This document shows positions 34,739 through 42,676 of a DNA stretch of 64,000 nucleotides, in pieces (within the stretch, counting starts at the first letter, position 1; every line of letters begins with the position of its first letter). Position numbers and translations under genes: made by a program. Source of the stretch: Pedobacter sp. N36a (GTDB taxonomy: Bacteria > Bacteroidota > Bacteroidia > Sphingobacteriales > Sphingobacteriaceae); NCBI RefSeq assembly GCF_014472395.1, contig NZ_JACSZW010000003.1, forward strand, positions 62,001 to 126,000, in the 5' to 3' direction. The notes under the pieces were generated by a model that saw only the letters and a list, made by a program, of their open reading frames with translations, made no database searches and was not told the origin of the DNA.

Positions 34739-36737
34739 TGAATTTGTTTGTGTTTTCAATACTAAGCAAATCTTTGGCCAATAAAGCAGCTGACTTTACT
34801 AAATTTATAAACTCAGCGCGGTACCCTTCTGTATCTTTCCCCTTTGCAGCCTGTGCCATGCGGATGACCTGCTCATAATTGGCATCGCGTTTATATTCCG
34901 ATTGTCGTAATAACAAACCAAATTCTGCTACAGCCGCCGCAAAGCGGAAGCTTTCTGAGGCATTCTCAAATGGCGAATTGGTATTCAGCACTGCTTTTTG
35001 TAGTAACTTACTCTGATGGCCATCCGGTTGTTTGTAGCGGAGCTTAACGGTCAGTATTTCCGGACTGCCATTATTGCTGGACATGGGTTCAAATTTCTGG
35101 TATTTCAAAGGGTCAATGAAAGGCGTAAAACCACTTTTTACGCCAAAAGGAATCACTTCATAGAAGGCCGTTACCGTGTGTCCCGCACCCATATCGCCAG
35201 CATCTTTCAGGTCGTTATTAAAATCTTCATCTGCTAATAAGCGGTTTTCATAACCAATTAGACGATAGGCCTGCACTTTTGAAGGATTGAATTCTACCTG
35301 TAATTTCACATCCTTTGCCACCGTAAATAGAGTGCCGCCAAATTCATTAATCAGTACTTTTCTAGCTTCTGAGATATTGTCGATGTACGCATAATTGCCA
35401 TTGCCTTTATCAGCCAGTATTTCCATTTTACTGTCTTTGATATTGCCCATTCCATAACCCAGTACGGTCAGGAAGATGCCACTTTTTCTTTTTTCTTCAA
35501 TCAGACTTTCCATTTCCTGATCACTGGAAGCACCCACATTGAAATCCCCATCTGTGGCAAGAATGATCCTGTTATTCCCCTTTTTGATGAAATTTTCTGC
35601 GGCAACTTTATAAGCCATTTGTAAACCCTGTCCACCAGCGGTAGAACCACTTGCCATCAACTTATTCAAAGCATCTTTAATGGTGGTCTTTGCTGAACCC
35701 GGGGTAGAAGGCAAGACCAGTTCTGTTCTGCCGGCATACACGACAATCGCAACGCGGTCGTTCGGACGCAATTGATCAGTTAACAATTTGAAAGAAGAAA
35801 TCAACAGCGGTAGTTTATTCGATTGGGCCATAGAACCAGATACGTCGATCAGGAACACCAGGTTGGCAGCCGGCAAAGCAGCGGTATTGATGCGCTTGGC
35901 CTGCAGGGAGATTTTTACCAGTTTGTGTTGGGGATTCCAGGGCGTAGCTGCGATTTCTGTGCCGATGTTTACCGGATCATTTCCCTCAGGCTGCGGATAA
36001 TCATAATTAAAATAGTTGATCATCTCCTCCGTTCTCACTGCATCTTTAGGCGGCAATGCACCATTGTTCAGGTAACGGCGTACATTACTATAGGCTGCCG
36101 CATCTACATCTATGGAAAAGGTAGAAAGCGGTGTTTTGTTGGGAGCGATGAAGCCATTTTCCTGAATAGGTTTATAGCTTTCGGTATTACTTTTTGAACG
36201 GAATTCATTGCGCTCAATGCTCCTGATCTGCATCCGGCTCACAGCAGGTTTCGATAGGATTGTTCCTGCTTCGCTGGCCATCACTCCAGGGCTTCCGGTA
36301 GTGGTGATGCGATACGCTGCGATGTCTGCCGATGGATCTCCTTCCAGAGTTCTCCTTCCTGGATCTTTAATCGCATTTCCCTGTATCCGGATCAGCTTTG
36401 CTTTATTTCTTGCTATTTCTTCTGCGGCCAGTTTTTTTGCCGCAGGGGGATCAATGGTCAACTTCACATTCAGGATGCTTTTTGTTCCGATGCTGAGTCT
36501 TTGGCTATAGTATCCCGGAGCTTGAAACCGTAATTCCTGATCGCCATCTTCAACGATGATGGTATATTCACCAGCTCGATTTGTAGCGGCTGATCTGCTG
36601 CCGGAAAGATTGCTGACCGTCGCGTTGGCAATCCCAGCGCCATTTCCAATCACTTTACCTTGTATTTTCTTGATTGCGGAAGCATTAAATCCCAGCAGCA
36701 CGAGTACCAGGAAAAGGGGGAAGAATAGGTTTCTCAT
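34725..36737 (-). CDS. YfbK-like von Willebrand factor A protein with carboxypeptidase-regulatory domain
   Basis: A 670-aa exported protein. After a signal peptide comes a carboxypeptidase-regulatory-like beta-sandwich (about 22-100). A YfbK-type N-terminal region follows (SFSIDVDAAAYSNVRRYLNNG, EMINYFNYDYPQP), then a von Willebrand A domain with an intact MIDAS: D298-V-S300-G-S302. A C-terminal domain like that of YfbK/DUF3520 ends the protein (from about 490). The MIDAS binds a divalent metal and a protein ligand. The frame opens at a GTG (36785), but the ATG at 36737 starts the signal peptide. It is divergent from an ECF sigma factor gene and followed by the DUF4197 gene. Confidence 0.85.
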   Translation of the reverse strand: MRNLFFPLFLVLVLLGFNASAIKKIQGKVIGNGAGIANATVSNLSGSRSAATNRAGEYTIIVEDGDQELRFQAPGYYSQRLSIGTKSILNVKLTIDPPAAKKLAAEEIARNKAKLIRIQGNAIKDPGRRTLEGDPSADIAAYRITTTGSPGVMASEAGTILSKPAVSRMQIRSIERNEFRSKSNTESYKPIQENGFIAPNKTPLSTFSIDVDAAAYSNVRRYLNNGALPPKDAVRTEEMINYFNYDYPQPEGNDPVNIGTEIAATPWNPQHKLVKISLQAKRINTAALPAANLVFLIDVSGSMAQSNKLPLLISSFKLLTDQLRPNDRVAIVVYAGRTELVLPSTPGSAKTTIKDALNKLMASGSTAGGQGLQMAYKVAAENFIKKGNNRIILATDGDFNVGASSDQEMESLIEEKRKSGIFLTVLGYGMGNIKDSKMEILADKGNGNYAYIDNISEARKVLINEFGGTLFTVAKDVKLQVEFNPSKVQAYRLIGYENRLLADEDFNNDLKDAGDMGAGHTVTAFYEVIPFGVKSGFTPFIDPLKYQKFEPMSSNNGSPEILTVKLRYKQPDGHQSKLLQKAVLNTNSPFENASESFRFAAAVAEFGLLLRQSEYKRDANYEQVIRMAQAAKGKDTEGYRAEFINLVKSAALLAKDLLSIENTNKFNEKN

Positions 36738-36804
36738 AATTTCATTGATTTCCAGAATGATGTAAGCTTTGAAGAATTTCCACACCTTTATCAGAAAATA
36801 TTTT

Positions 36805-36812
36805 TATACTTG
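36805..36812 (+). promoter_or_regulatory. -7-like element before the sigma-factor gene
   Basis: TATACTTG matches TAnnTTTG at seven of eight positions. It overlaps the TTG at 36810 that opens the longest reading frame, which argues against translation starting there. Confidence 0.35.
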
Positions 36813-36836
36813 ATCGAATTATGTTCCATACCGCAA

Positions 36837-37415
36837 TTGAAATTTATTAAAAACAATACCAGAATTCAGGAGCAGAACGATGCTGCTTTAATTGCCCGAT
36901 ATAAAGTCAGCGGCGACCTGGAATCATTGGGCCAGCTTTACAATAAATACATGCACCTGGTATTTGGGGTTTGCCTCAATTACCTGAAAGATGAAGAGCA
37001 GAGTAAGGATGCGGTCATGCAGATCTTTGAAGAACTGGTGGTCAAACTGAAAATCCATGAAGTGCAGAACTTCAAAAGCTGGCTTCATGTGCTATCCAGA
37101 AACTATTGTTTGATGGCCATCCGTAAAAATTCCAAGCATACCACCGTTTCCATGGAGGATACTTTTGTGGAAAACACGGAATTTGTGCATCTTGATATCG
37201 ATGATACAAAGGAAGAGAAACTGACTGTGATGGAAAGGTGTATGGAGAAACTGCCGGAAGAGCAGCGCATTAGTGTGCAATTGTTCTACCTGGAAGAGAA
37301 ATGTTATAAAGAAGTTGCAGACCTTACCGGATATGAAATGTTGAAGGTGAAGAGTTATATCCAGAATGGAAAGCGGAACTTGAAAATTTGTATAGAAAAA
37401 AATAGTGGTGAATAA
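36837..37415 (+). CDS. RNA polymerase ECF-type sigma factor
   Basis: A 192-aa sigma-70-family factor of group 4. Region 2 is at about residues 20-95 (YKVSGDLESLGQLYNKYMHL, CLNYLKDEEQSKDAVMQIFEEL). Region 4 is at about 130-185 (CMEKLPEEQRISVQLFYLEE, then a helix-turn-helix KEVADLTGYEMLKVKSYI). No ATG is available near the N-terminus. TTG at 36837 (MKFIKNNTRI) is chosen over TTG at 36810, which falls in a -7-like element; this choice is tentative. The last codons overlap the start of the next gene by up to 11 bp, typical of a sigma/anti-sigma pair. It is divergent from the von Willebrand gene. Confidence 0.85.
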   Translation: MKFIKNNTRIQEQNDAALIARYKVSGDLESLGQLYNKYMHLVFGVCLNYLKDEEQSKDAVMQIFEELVVKLKIHEVQNFKSWLHVLSRNYCLMAIRKNSKHTTVSMEDTFVENTEFVHLDIDDTKEEKLTVMERCMEKLPEEQRISVQLFYLEEKCYKEVADLTGYEMLKVKSYIQNGKRNLKICIEKNSGE

Positions 37416-38610
37416 CGATTGGTTAGATATAGCAGTTTTAGAAGATTACCTGGACGGTAAGCTTGATGCCAAAACCATGAATAGGGTGGAGCGGGAAGCG
37501 CTCGAAGATCCTTTCGTGGCAGAAGCTTTGGCCGGACTGAGTGCTTCGCCTAAACGCTCTTTAGCGTCGATTTCTTTACTGCAGAAACAATTGCAGGATC
37601 GCATTGCTGATCATCAGGCAGAGAAGAAAACAAAAGTGATCACCTGGCAGCGACTGAGTATTGCGGCAACGGCTGCAGTATTGTTTATCGCGGTGAGCGT
37701 AGTCTTCTGGATGAAAGAAGTGGCACAGCAAAATCAGCTGGCTAAACAAGGAAAAGAAGTAGAAGTCAACTTAAATCCTGCTGCTGGAACGGTAGTCCCT
37801 CCAGACCAGGGCGCATTGGCAAAAAATAAAATCGCAGAAAGTACTGAAGCAGCAGCAGCGACTGCAGGTGCATCTGTGGATGTGGCCGCTAAAGAAGCAG
37901 TGATCGAAGCAGCTGTTCAGGCCGCAAAGACGAACAGCTATGCGGCAAATACGCAGAAAAAAGCAAATGTAGCCAGGAACAAGGAAATGCTATCCACTGC
38001 GCAAGCATCGGATGCCATTTCCAATAACGCGATGGCAAGCGATGTGATGTCCAGTCCGATGGCAAAATCTATGCGCATAAGGGCCGTTCCCGCGCCTATG
38101 ATACAAGGAAAAGTGGTCTCAGATGTGGATGGAAAACCCCTGTCTGGTGTAGCAGTACAAGCCTTGCAGGCTGCGGTAGGAGGTGTCGCAATCACAGGTA
38201 TTAACGGGGAATTCAAGATTCCTGCCGATAGTATTGGGAAAGTGTATACGCTTGCCTTGACTCACCAGGGTTATGTACCTGAACAGCTTGTGGTACGGTT
38301 GAATGAACCGCTGGATATTACCTTGAAAAAAGAATTGAATCCTGCTCCTGCTGCAAAGCCGGTGTTGGGCTGGGCTAAATACGAGCAATATCTTCAGGAC
38401 AACAATCAGCTGACTAAAGAAAGCACGCTTGGTGCAACTTTAGAACTCAGCTTCGCAATCGGAAAAGATGGTCGGCCTTACGACTTTAAAATACTCCGGA
38501 CCTTTGGTGCGAAATATGAAAAAGAAGCGATCAGGTTAATCTCAGAAGGGCCTAAATGGGAACTGCCTGCGGATCCTAAAGCAAGGCTGAAGTTAGGCAT
38601 AAAGTTCTAG
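37405..38610 (+). CDS. Membrane anti-sigma-like protein with carboxypeptidase-regulatory and TonB-C-like domains
   Basis: A 401-aa single-pass protein. The cytoplasmic N-terminus (1-80; VLEDYLDGKLDAKTMNRVERE) resembles the zinc-less anti-sigma segment that holds an ECF factor. A transmembrane helix lies at 84-103, then a long Ala-rich periplasmic spacer. A carboxypeptidase-regulatory-like domain follows at about 232-310 (GKVVSDVDGKPLSGVAVQA), and a TonB-C-like domain at about 325-401 (GATLELSFAIGKDGRPYDFKI). Start is GTG at 37405 or 37408, overlapping the sigma gene. It probably sequesters the sigma factor until a periplasmic signal arrives; this is inference from layout. Confidence 0.75.
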   Translation: MVNNDWLDIAVLEDYLDGKLDAKTMNRVEREALEDPFVAEALAGLSASPKRSLASISLLQKQLQDRIADHQAEKKTKVITWQRLSIAATAAVLFIAVSVVFWMKEVAQQNQLAKQGKEVEVNLNPAAGTVVPPDQGALAKNKIAESTEAAAATAGASVDVAAKEAVIEAAVQAAKTNSYAANTQKKANVARNKEMLSTAQASDAISNNAMASDVMSSPMAKSMRIRAVPAPMIQGKVVSDVDGKPLSGVAVQALQAAVGGVAITGINGEFKIPADSIGKVYTLALTHQGYVPEQLVVRLNEPLDITLKKELNPAPAAKPVLGWAKYEQYLQDNNQLTKESTLGATLELSFAIGKDGRPYDFKILRTFGAKYEKEAIRLISEGPKWELPADPKARLKLGIKF

Positions 38611-38652
38611 CCAGTTGGGCCAATAGCAAATGAAAAGATAAATTACCTTTAT

Positions 38653-38692
38653 AAAAAAAAACCGGAACACTTTAAGCGTTCCGGTTTTTTTA
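38653..38692. terminator. Bidirectional terminator
   Basis: A-tract, ACCGGAAC, a loop containing ACTTTAAGC, GTTCCGGT and a T-tract. It separates the anti-sigma-like gene from the converging Pit transporter gene. Confidence 0.85.
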
Positions 38693-38740
38693 TGGGATGT
38701 ACTCCCGATATTATTTTTATCATGTTTTGTTCTTTAACGA

Positions 38741-39751
38741 TTAAAAGAAAAGGTGGATCACACTGTATACAATTGCAGCAAGCGTAGCAGATACTGGAAT
38801 GGTCAATACCCATGCCCATAATAAGCTCACGGTTACTCCCCAGCGCACTGCGGATACTCTTTTCAGTAAACCTACCCCAACAATCGAGCCTGTGATTGTG
38901 TGTGTAGTAGATACTGGTATACCAAAATGTTCGGTGATTCCTAAAGTCACGGCACCTGCAGTTTCTGCGGCTACCCCTTCAAAAGCATTCACTTTAGTAA
39001 TTTTAGAACCCATTGTTTTCACAATTTTCCAGCCACCACTCATGGTGCCTAATGCGATTGCCGCATAACAGGAGATTGGAATCCATTCTGGCATAGTATC
39101 GCCAGTTTTAAGGACATTTGCAGCCACCATCGCTACATAAATGATCCCCATTACTTTTTGAGCATCATTACCACCGTGTGTAAAACTGAGGGCAGCAGAA
39201 GAGATTAGCTGTAATCTTTTGAACCATTTCTCCGCCACAGAGGGGCGTGCATTTTTGGAAATATGAAGGATAATAATAGATATAATCACGGAGATCACCA
39301 TACCAATTACCGGAGCGAGCACAATAAAGGCCACTACTTTCAGTATTGGAGCAAGGTTAATGGCCTCCATTACGCCAACACCTAAGGTGAATGCTTTAGC
39401 CATACCAGCACCCGCAAAACCACCAATCAGGGTATGTGAAGAACTGGAAGGAATACCAAACCACCAGGTAAAAAGATTCCAGGTGATGGCTGCCAGTAGG
39501 CCGGCAAGGATCACTTCCAGGGTAATAAAGTTTTCCACTACCGTTTTTGCAATGGTGTTGGCTACTTTATGGTCAGTGAAATAAAAATAGGCAGCGAAAT
39601 TGAAGAGCGCGGCCCATAATACTGCCTGAAAAGGTGATAATACTTTCGTAGATACAATGGTAGCAATAGAATTTGCTGCATCATGAAAGCCATTGATATA
39701 ATCGAAGGCAATTGCCAGGACAATTACAACGACTAATAAGGTAGTTACCAT
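38741..39751 (-). CDS. pit: Inorganic phosphate transporter, Pit family
   Basis: A 336-aa inner-membrane carrier that imports phosphate, usually as a metal-phosphate complex with protons. It has about ten transmembrane helices. The two inverted-repeat signature motifs are visible: GFHDAANSIATIVST near residue 21 and FTHGGNDAQKVMGI near residue 194. Each has the Asn-Asp pair used in substrate passage, and PSSSSHTLIGG and PVSTTHTITGS are the paired internal repeats. It follows a DUF47 gene after 12 bp. It is a low-affinity system and the window has no pst genes. Confidence 0.93.
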   Translation of the reverse strand: MVTTLLVVVIVLAIAFDYINGFHDAANSIATIVSTKVLSPFQAVLWAALFNFAAYFYFTDHKVANTIAKTVVENFITLEVILAGLLAAITWNLFTWWFGIPSSSSHTLIGGFAGAGMAKAFTLGVGVMEAINLAPILKVVAFIVLAPVIGMVISVIISIIILHISKNARPSVAEKWFKRLQLISSAALSFTHGGNDAQKVMGIIYVAMVAANVLKTGDTMPEWIPISCYAAIALGTMSGGWKIVKTMGSKITKVNAFEGVAAETAGAVTLGITEHFGIPVSTTHTITGSIVGVGLLKRVSAVRWGVTVSLLWAWVLTIPVSATLAAIVYSVIHLFF

Positions 39752-39763
39752 TTTATTGAAGGT

Positions 39764-40405
39764 TTAAGCGTTCTTTACCAAAATAGATTCCAACACATTT
39801 GCTGCATCTTCACATTTATCTGTAGCCATTTCTAAGGTCTGCAGTACTTCTTTTTGTTTGATCAGTTCAATTGCATTAGTCTCAAATTCGAATAAACGAG
39901 CAATCGCAAGGTTCGTCACATAGTCAGCTTGATTTTCACCGCTATTGATTCTTACACAAGCATCAGCAATCACTCGGATGTTTTTGAAACTTCTTAATTC
40001 TTTAATCGCTTTGTCCAAATCAGTACACATTTCCACTAACAATTCTGCTAGTTTGATCATCGCATCACCAATATTTACAATATTGTAAAGTTCAATGTTA
40101 CTTGCCGAAGCATGAATATAATCTGCAATATCATCAACGGCACTCGCTAATGCATGGATATCTTCCCTGTCGAATGGGGTAATGAAATTCTTGCTGAGTT
40201 CTAAGAAGATCGAGTGCGTAATGTCGTCACCAACATGCTCTAAACGTTCTACTTCTTTGATGTATTCCTTTCTTCTTTCCATATCTGTTGCACTAAGGGC
40301 AAGCAATAGGGCTTCAGAAATTTTTAATACATTGCTGCCTGCCTGTTCGAATAATGGCTGGAATTTTTTGTCTTTTGGCGTGAAGAACTTAAAAATGCTA
40401 TTCAT
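39764..40405 (-). CDS. DUF47/PhoU-like phosphate transport accessory protein
   Basis: A 213-aa cytoplasmic all-helical protein of the DUF47 family, PhoU-like in fold. It contains the repeated E/DxxxD-type metal-binding pattern (EVERLEHVGDDITHSI near residue 50, ATDKCEDAANVLESI at the C-terminus). These proteins are normally encoded beside Pit transporters and control their activity. The 12-bp gap to pit and shared strand fit that. An ATG at 40405 gives the usual N-terminus (MNSIFKFFTPKDKKF). Confidence 0.9.
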   Translation of the reverse strand: MNSIFKFFTPKDKKFQPLFEQAGSNVLKISEALLLALSATDMERRKEYIKEVERLEHVGDDITHSIFLELSKNFITPFDREDIHALASAVDDIADYIHASASNIELYNIVNIGDAMIKLAELLVEMCTDLDKAIKELRSFKNIRVIADACVRINSGENQADYVTNLAIARLFEFETNAIELIKQKEVLQTLEMATDKCEDAANVLESILVKNA

Positions 40406-40551
40406 CTGTTATATTATATTTTGTTTTAATTGTCAGATGAAACACTGCATAATGCCCTGATCATCCTACTTATAAAATATGATACAAAAGTATGAGTGTA
40501 ATGTTAAGTTAATGTTAAGTGTTAAGTTATTTTGAAAAAGCTTTATCATTG

Positions 40552-41577
40552 TTAACCAATCTTTTGCAGGGTAAAGGCAAAAGTGGTCCCGATTTGTAAA
40601 GTACTTCTTACGGAAATAATCTGTTGATGTGCCTCTAGAATGTGTTTTACGATGGCAAGGCCAAGTCCGGTACCGCCTTCTTGTCTAGACCTGTGAGAAT
40701 CAATCCGGTAGAAACGTTCGAACAATCGAGGGAGGTGTTTCTCTTCAATTCCAATCCCGTCATCCGTCACTTCGATCAGATACTGGTCATGAAGTTCGAA
40801 GATTTTTATAGCCGTAGAGCCATTTTCCTTCCCGTATTTGATGGAATTCTGAATCAGGTTGATCATCACCTGGCGAATTTTTTCCCTATCCGCATTTACA
40901 TAAGCGGGGTGGGTATATTTATCCTTGAAGGAGATGGTGATGTTCTTTTTTTTTGCCTTGTCTTCCAGGCCTTCCATTACTTCTTTAGCCAGGAGTACAA
41001 AGTCAAACTTGGTATAGTTGATCGGAATCTCTCCGGATTCTAATTTAGAGATGGAATCCAGATCGCTGATCAGGTAGCTTAAACGTTCTACATTGTTTTC
41101 AGCCTTTTTCAGGAACCTCTGCGCCATTTCCGGATCATCCAGCAGGCAGTCCTGCAACGTCTCTATATAGCCTTGTACGGCAAATAGAGGCGTTTTAAAC
41201 TCATGAGAAACATTCGATAAAAACTCTCTTCTGAACTGTTCCTGTTTTTTCAGGATCTCAATCTCACGTTTTTTAGCACCTGCCCATTCTTTTACTTCCT
41301 GTTCCACGTCATTGATGGGATCGCTGCTCACATACTCTCCAAGTGCATCTTTTAAGTCTTTCCCCAATTTTAAATTGTGGATCATCTTATAGATCAGTAC
41401 GATTTTAGAGTAAATGTATTTCTCCAGCAGGTAGTAAAATACGATGAAACTGGTCATAAAAGCCACCCCAAAAGATATGGCCATAAAATACCAGCTCTGT
41501 TGGAAATAGAAATTCACCAGGCCTATAGAAAGACCCACTGCAAACGCAGCAATTAAAACGAGGACGCTCAACTTCAT
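40552..41577 (-). CDS. PhoR-like sensor histidine kinase
   Basis: A 341-aa inner-membrane kinase with two N-terminal transmembrane helices (about 5-24 and 30-50) and almost no periplasmic loop. The HisKA domain has the phospho-accepting H125 in SNVSHEFKTPL. The ATPase domain shows the N-box NLIQNSIKYG, DGIGIEEKHLPRLFERFYR and GGTGLGLAIVKHI. It is PhoR-like in size and layout. It stands 146 bp upstream of the DUF47-pit genes on the same strand, so a role in phosphate sensing is likely. No response regulator gene is adjacent; a phoB gene would be expected elsewhere. Confidence 0.85.
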   Translation of the reverse strand: MKLSVLVLIAAFAVGLSIGLVNFYFQQSWYFMAISFGVAFMTSFIVFYYLLEKYIYSKIVLIYKMIHNLKLGKDLKDALGEYVSSDPINDVEQEVKEWAGAKKREIEILKKQEQFRREFLSNVSHEFKTPLFAVQGYIETLQDCLLDDPEMAQRFLKKAENNVERLSYLISDLDSISKLESGEIPINYTKFDFVLLAKEVMEGLEDKAKKKNITISFKDKYTHPAYVNADREKIRQVMINLIQNSIKYGKENGSTAIKIFELHDQYLIEVTDDGIGIEEKHLPRLFERFYRIDSHRSRQEGGTGLGLAIVKHILEAHQQIISVRSTLQIGTTFAFTLQKIG

Positions 41578-41611
41578 GCAGGCAATTTACAACTTAGATT
41601 TAAATTAAACG

Positions 41612-42259
41612 TTAAATCTTTCCTTCCCACTCTTTATAGAAATGGTCCAGATAAACCAGCATAAAATCATGACGCTCTGCGGCAATTTCTTTTCCGGTAT
41701 CGGTCTTCATGAGGTCTTTCAATCTCAATAGCTTCTCATAAAAATGATTGATGGTAGGAGCGGTAGAGTTTTTGTAAACTTCCTTGCTCATGTTCAGGTC
41801 TGGCGCGATCTCAGGATTGTATAATACCCTGTTTTTATAACCGCCATAGGTAAATGCTCGGGCGATGCCAATGGCACCAATGGCATCCAGACGGTCGGCA
41901 TCCTGTACAATATCCAGTTCTCTGGATTGGAAAGTGATGGTACCAAGACTTGCTTTGTAGCTGAGGTTTCTGATGATTTGCTGCACATGATGAATTTGCA
42001 CAGCGTCAAGCCCCAGTTCAGTCAGAAAATCCCCAGCCATTTTCGGACCGATTTCTTCATCCCCATTGTTAAATTTTGGGTCGGCGATGTCGTGTAACAG
42101 TGCAGCAAGTGCCACAATAAGTGCGTCGCCTTTTTCTGCTTGGTTGATAAGCTGGGCATTCTTGTACACACGTTCAATGTGAAACCAATCATGCCCGGCT
42201 TCTGCTCCTGCTAAAATTTTTTTAACAAAGGCGATGGTCTGTTCCAGGATCTCATTCAT
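41612..42259 (-). CDS. HD-domain phosphohydrolase
   Basis: A 215-aa cytoplasmic metal-dependent phosphohydrolase. The HD pattern is seen as H27 within GHDWFHIERV, then H56-D57 in LLHDIADPKF and the later Asp in VQDADRLDAIGAIGIARAF. Relatives such as YedJ act on nucleotides or phosphate monoesters, but the substrate here is unknown. The frame opens at 42391 inside the XRE regulator gene. The ATG at 42259 is the family-like start and gives no overlap. It follows the XRE gene on the same strand after 61 bp. Confidence 0.87.
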   Translation of the reverse strand: MNEILEQTIAFVKKILAGAEAGHDWFHIERVYKNAQLINQAEKGDALIVALAALLHDIADPKFNNGDEEIGPKMAGDFLTELGLDAVQIHHVQQIIRNLSYKASLGTITFQSRELDIVQDADRLDAIGAIGIARAFTYGGYKNRVLYNPEIAPDLNMSKEVYKNSTAPTINHFYEKLLRLKDLMKTDTGKEIAAERHDFMLVYLDHFYKEWEGKI

Positions 42260-42320
42260 ATCATTTTGCTTTGCTGCAAAAGTATCTGAAATCACCCACA
42301 GGAAAAAATGATTTGTAGAA

Positions 42321-42581
42321 TTAACCCGAAGCTCTAAGTGCTTCAACGAATTCTGCGGGCTTAAAATAAAGAAGTTGGTTGGGTTTGACATCCAGGATGC
42401 CGGCGATTTGACACAATCGTTCTACGGTAAGTTTACTGTGGCCTAGTTCAATTTTACTGTAGGCATTTTGAGAGATGTGGAGCTTTGCTGCTAGGTACTC
42501 CTGAGTTAAGGATTTGATTTTCCTGATCTTTTTGATCGTGGTTGGAATCTCTCTAACGTTAATTTCGAGTTGCTCATTCAT
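42321..42581 (-). CDS. Small XRE-family helix-turn-helix regulator
   Basis: An 86-aa DNA-binding protein with a Cro/cI-type helix-turn-helix (about residues 18-72: LTQEYLAAKLHISQNAYSKIE and LTVERLCQIAGILDVKPNQLL). There is no extra ligand domain, so it probably acts as a dimeric repressor. A perfect 17-bp inverted repeat begins 12 bp upstream of its start codon and is the natural candidate operator, which suggests autoregulation. The HD-phosphohydrolase gene follows after 61 bp. Such small regulators can also be antitoxins, but no toxin gene partner of suitable size is present. Confidence 0.85.
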   Translation of the reverse strand: MNEQLEINVREIPTTIKKIRKIKSLTQEYLAAKLHISQNAYSKIELGHSKLTVERLCQIAGILDVKPNQLLYFKPAEFVEALRASG

Positions 42582-42592
42582 AGTCTTGGGAA

Positions 42593-42634
42593 GTTTAGTT
42601 TACGTTTATTCTACTGTATAAACGTAAACTAAAC
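42593..42634. promoter_or_regulatory. Perfect 17-bp inverted repeat, putative XRE operator
   Basis: GTTTAGTTTACGTTTAT (42593-42609) and ATAAACGTAAACTAAAC (42618-42634) are exact reverse complements with an 8-nt spacer. Each arm contains three TTTA units. No T-tract follows on the minus strand, so it is not a standard terminator of the upstream methyltransferase gene. A partial third copy, TAGTTTACG, is at 42673-42681. Confidence 0.7.
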
Positions 42635-42676
42635 AAGAATAGATGTAAAAAAAGAAAAAAAACGAATTTCTCTAGT

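Noticed and set aside
42321..42581. XRE gene as the antitoxin of a toxin-antitoxin pair
   Set aside because: The neighbours are an HD phosphohydrolase and an RNA methyltransferase of full length; no small toxin-like gene is adjacent.
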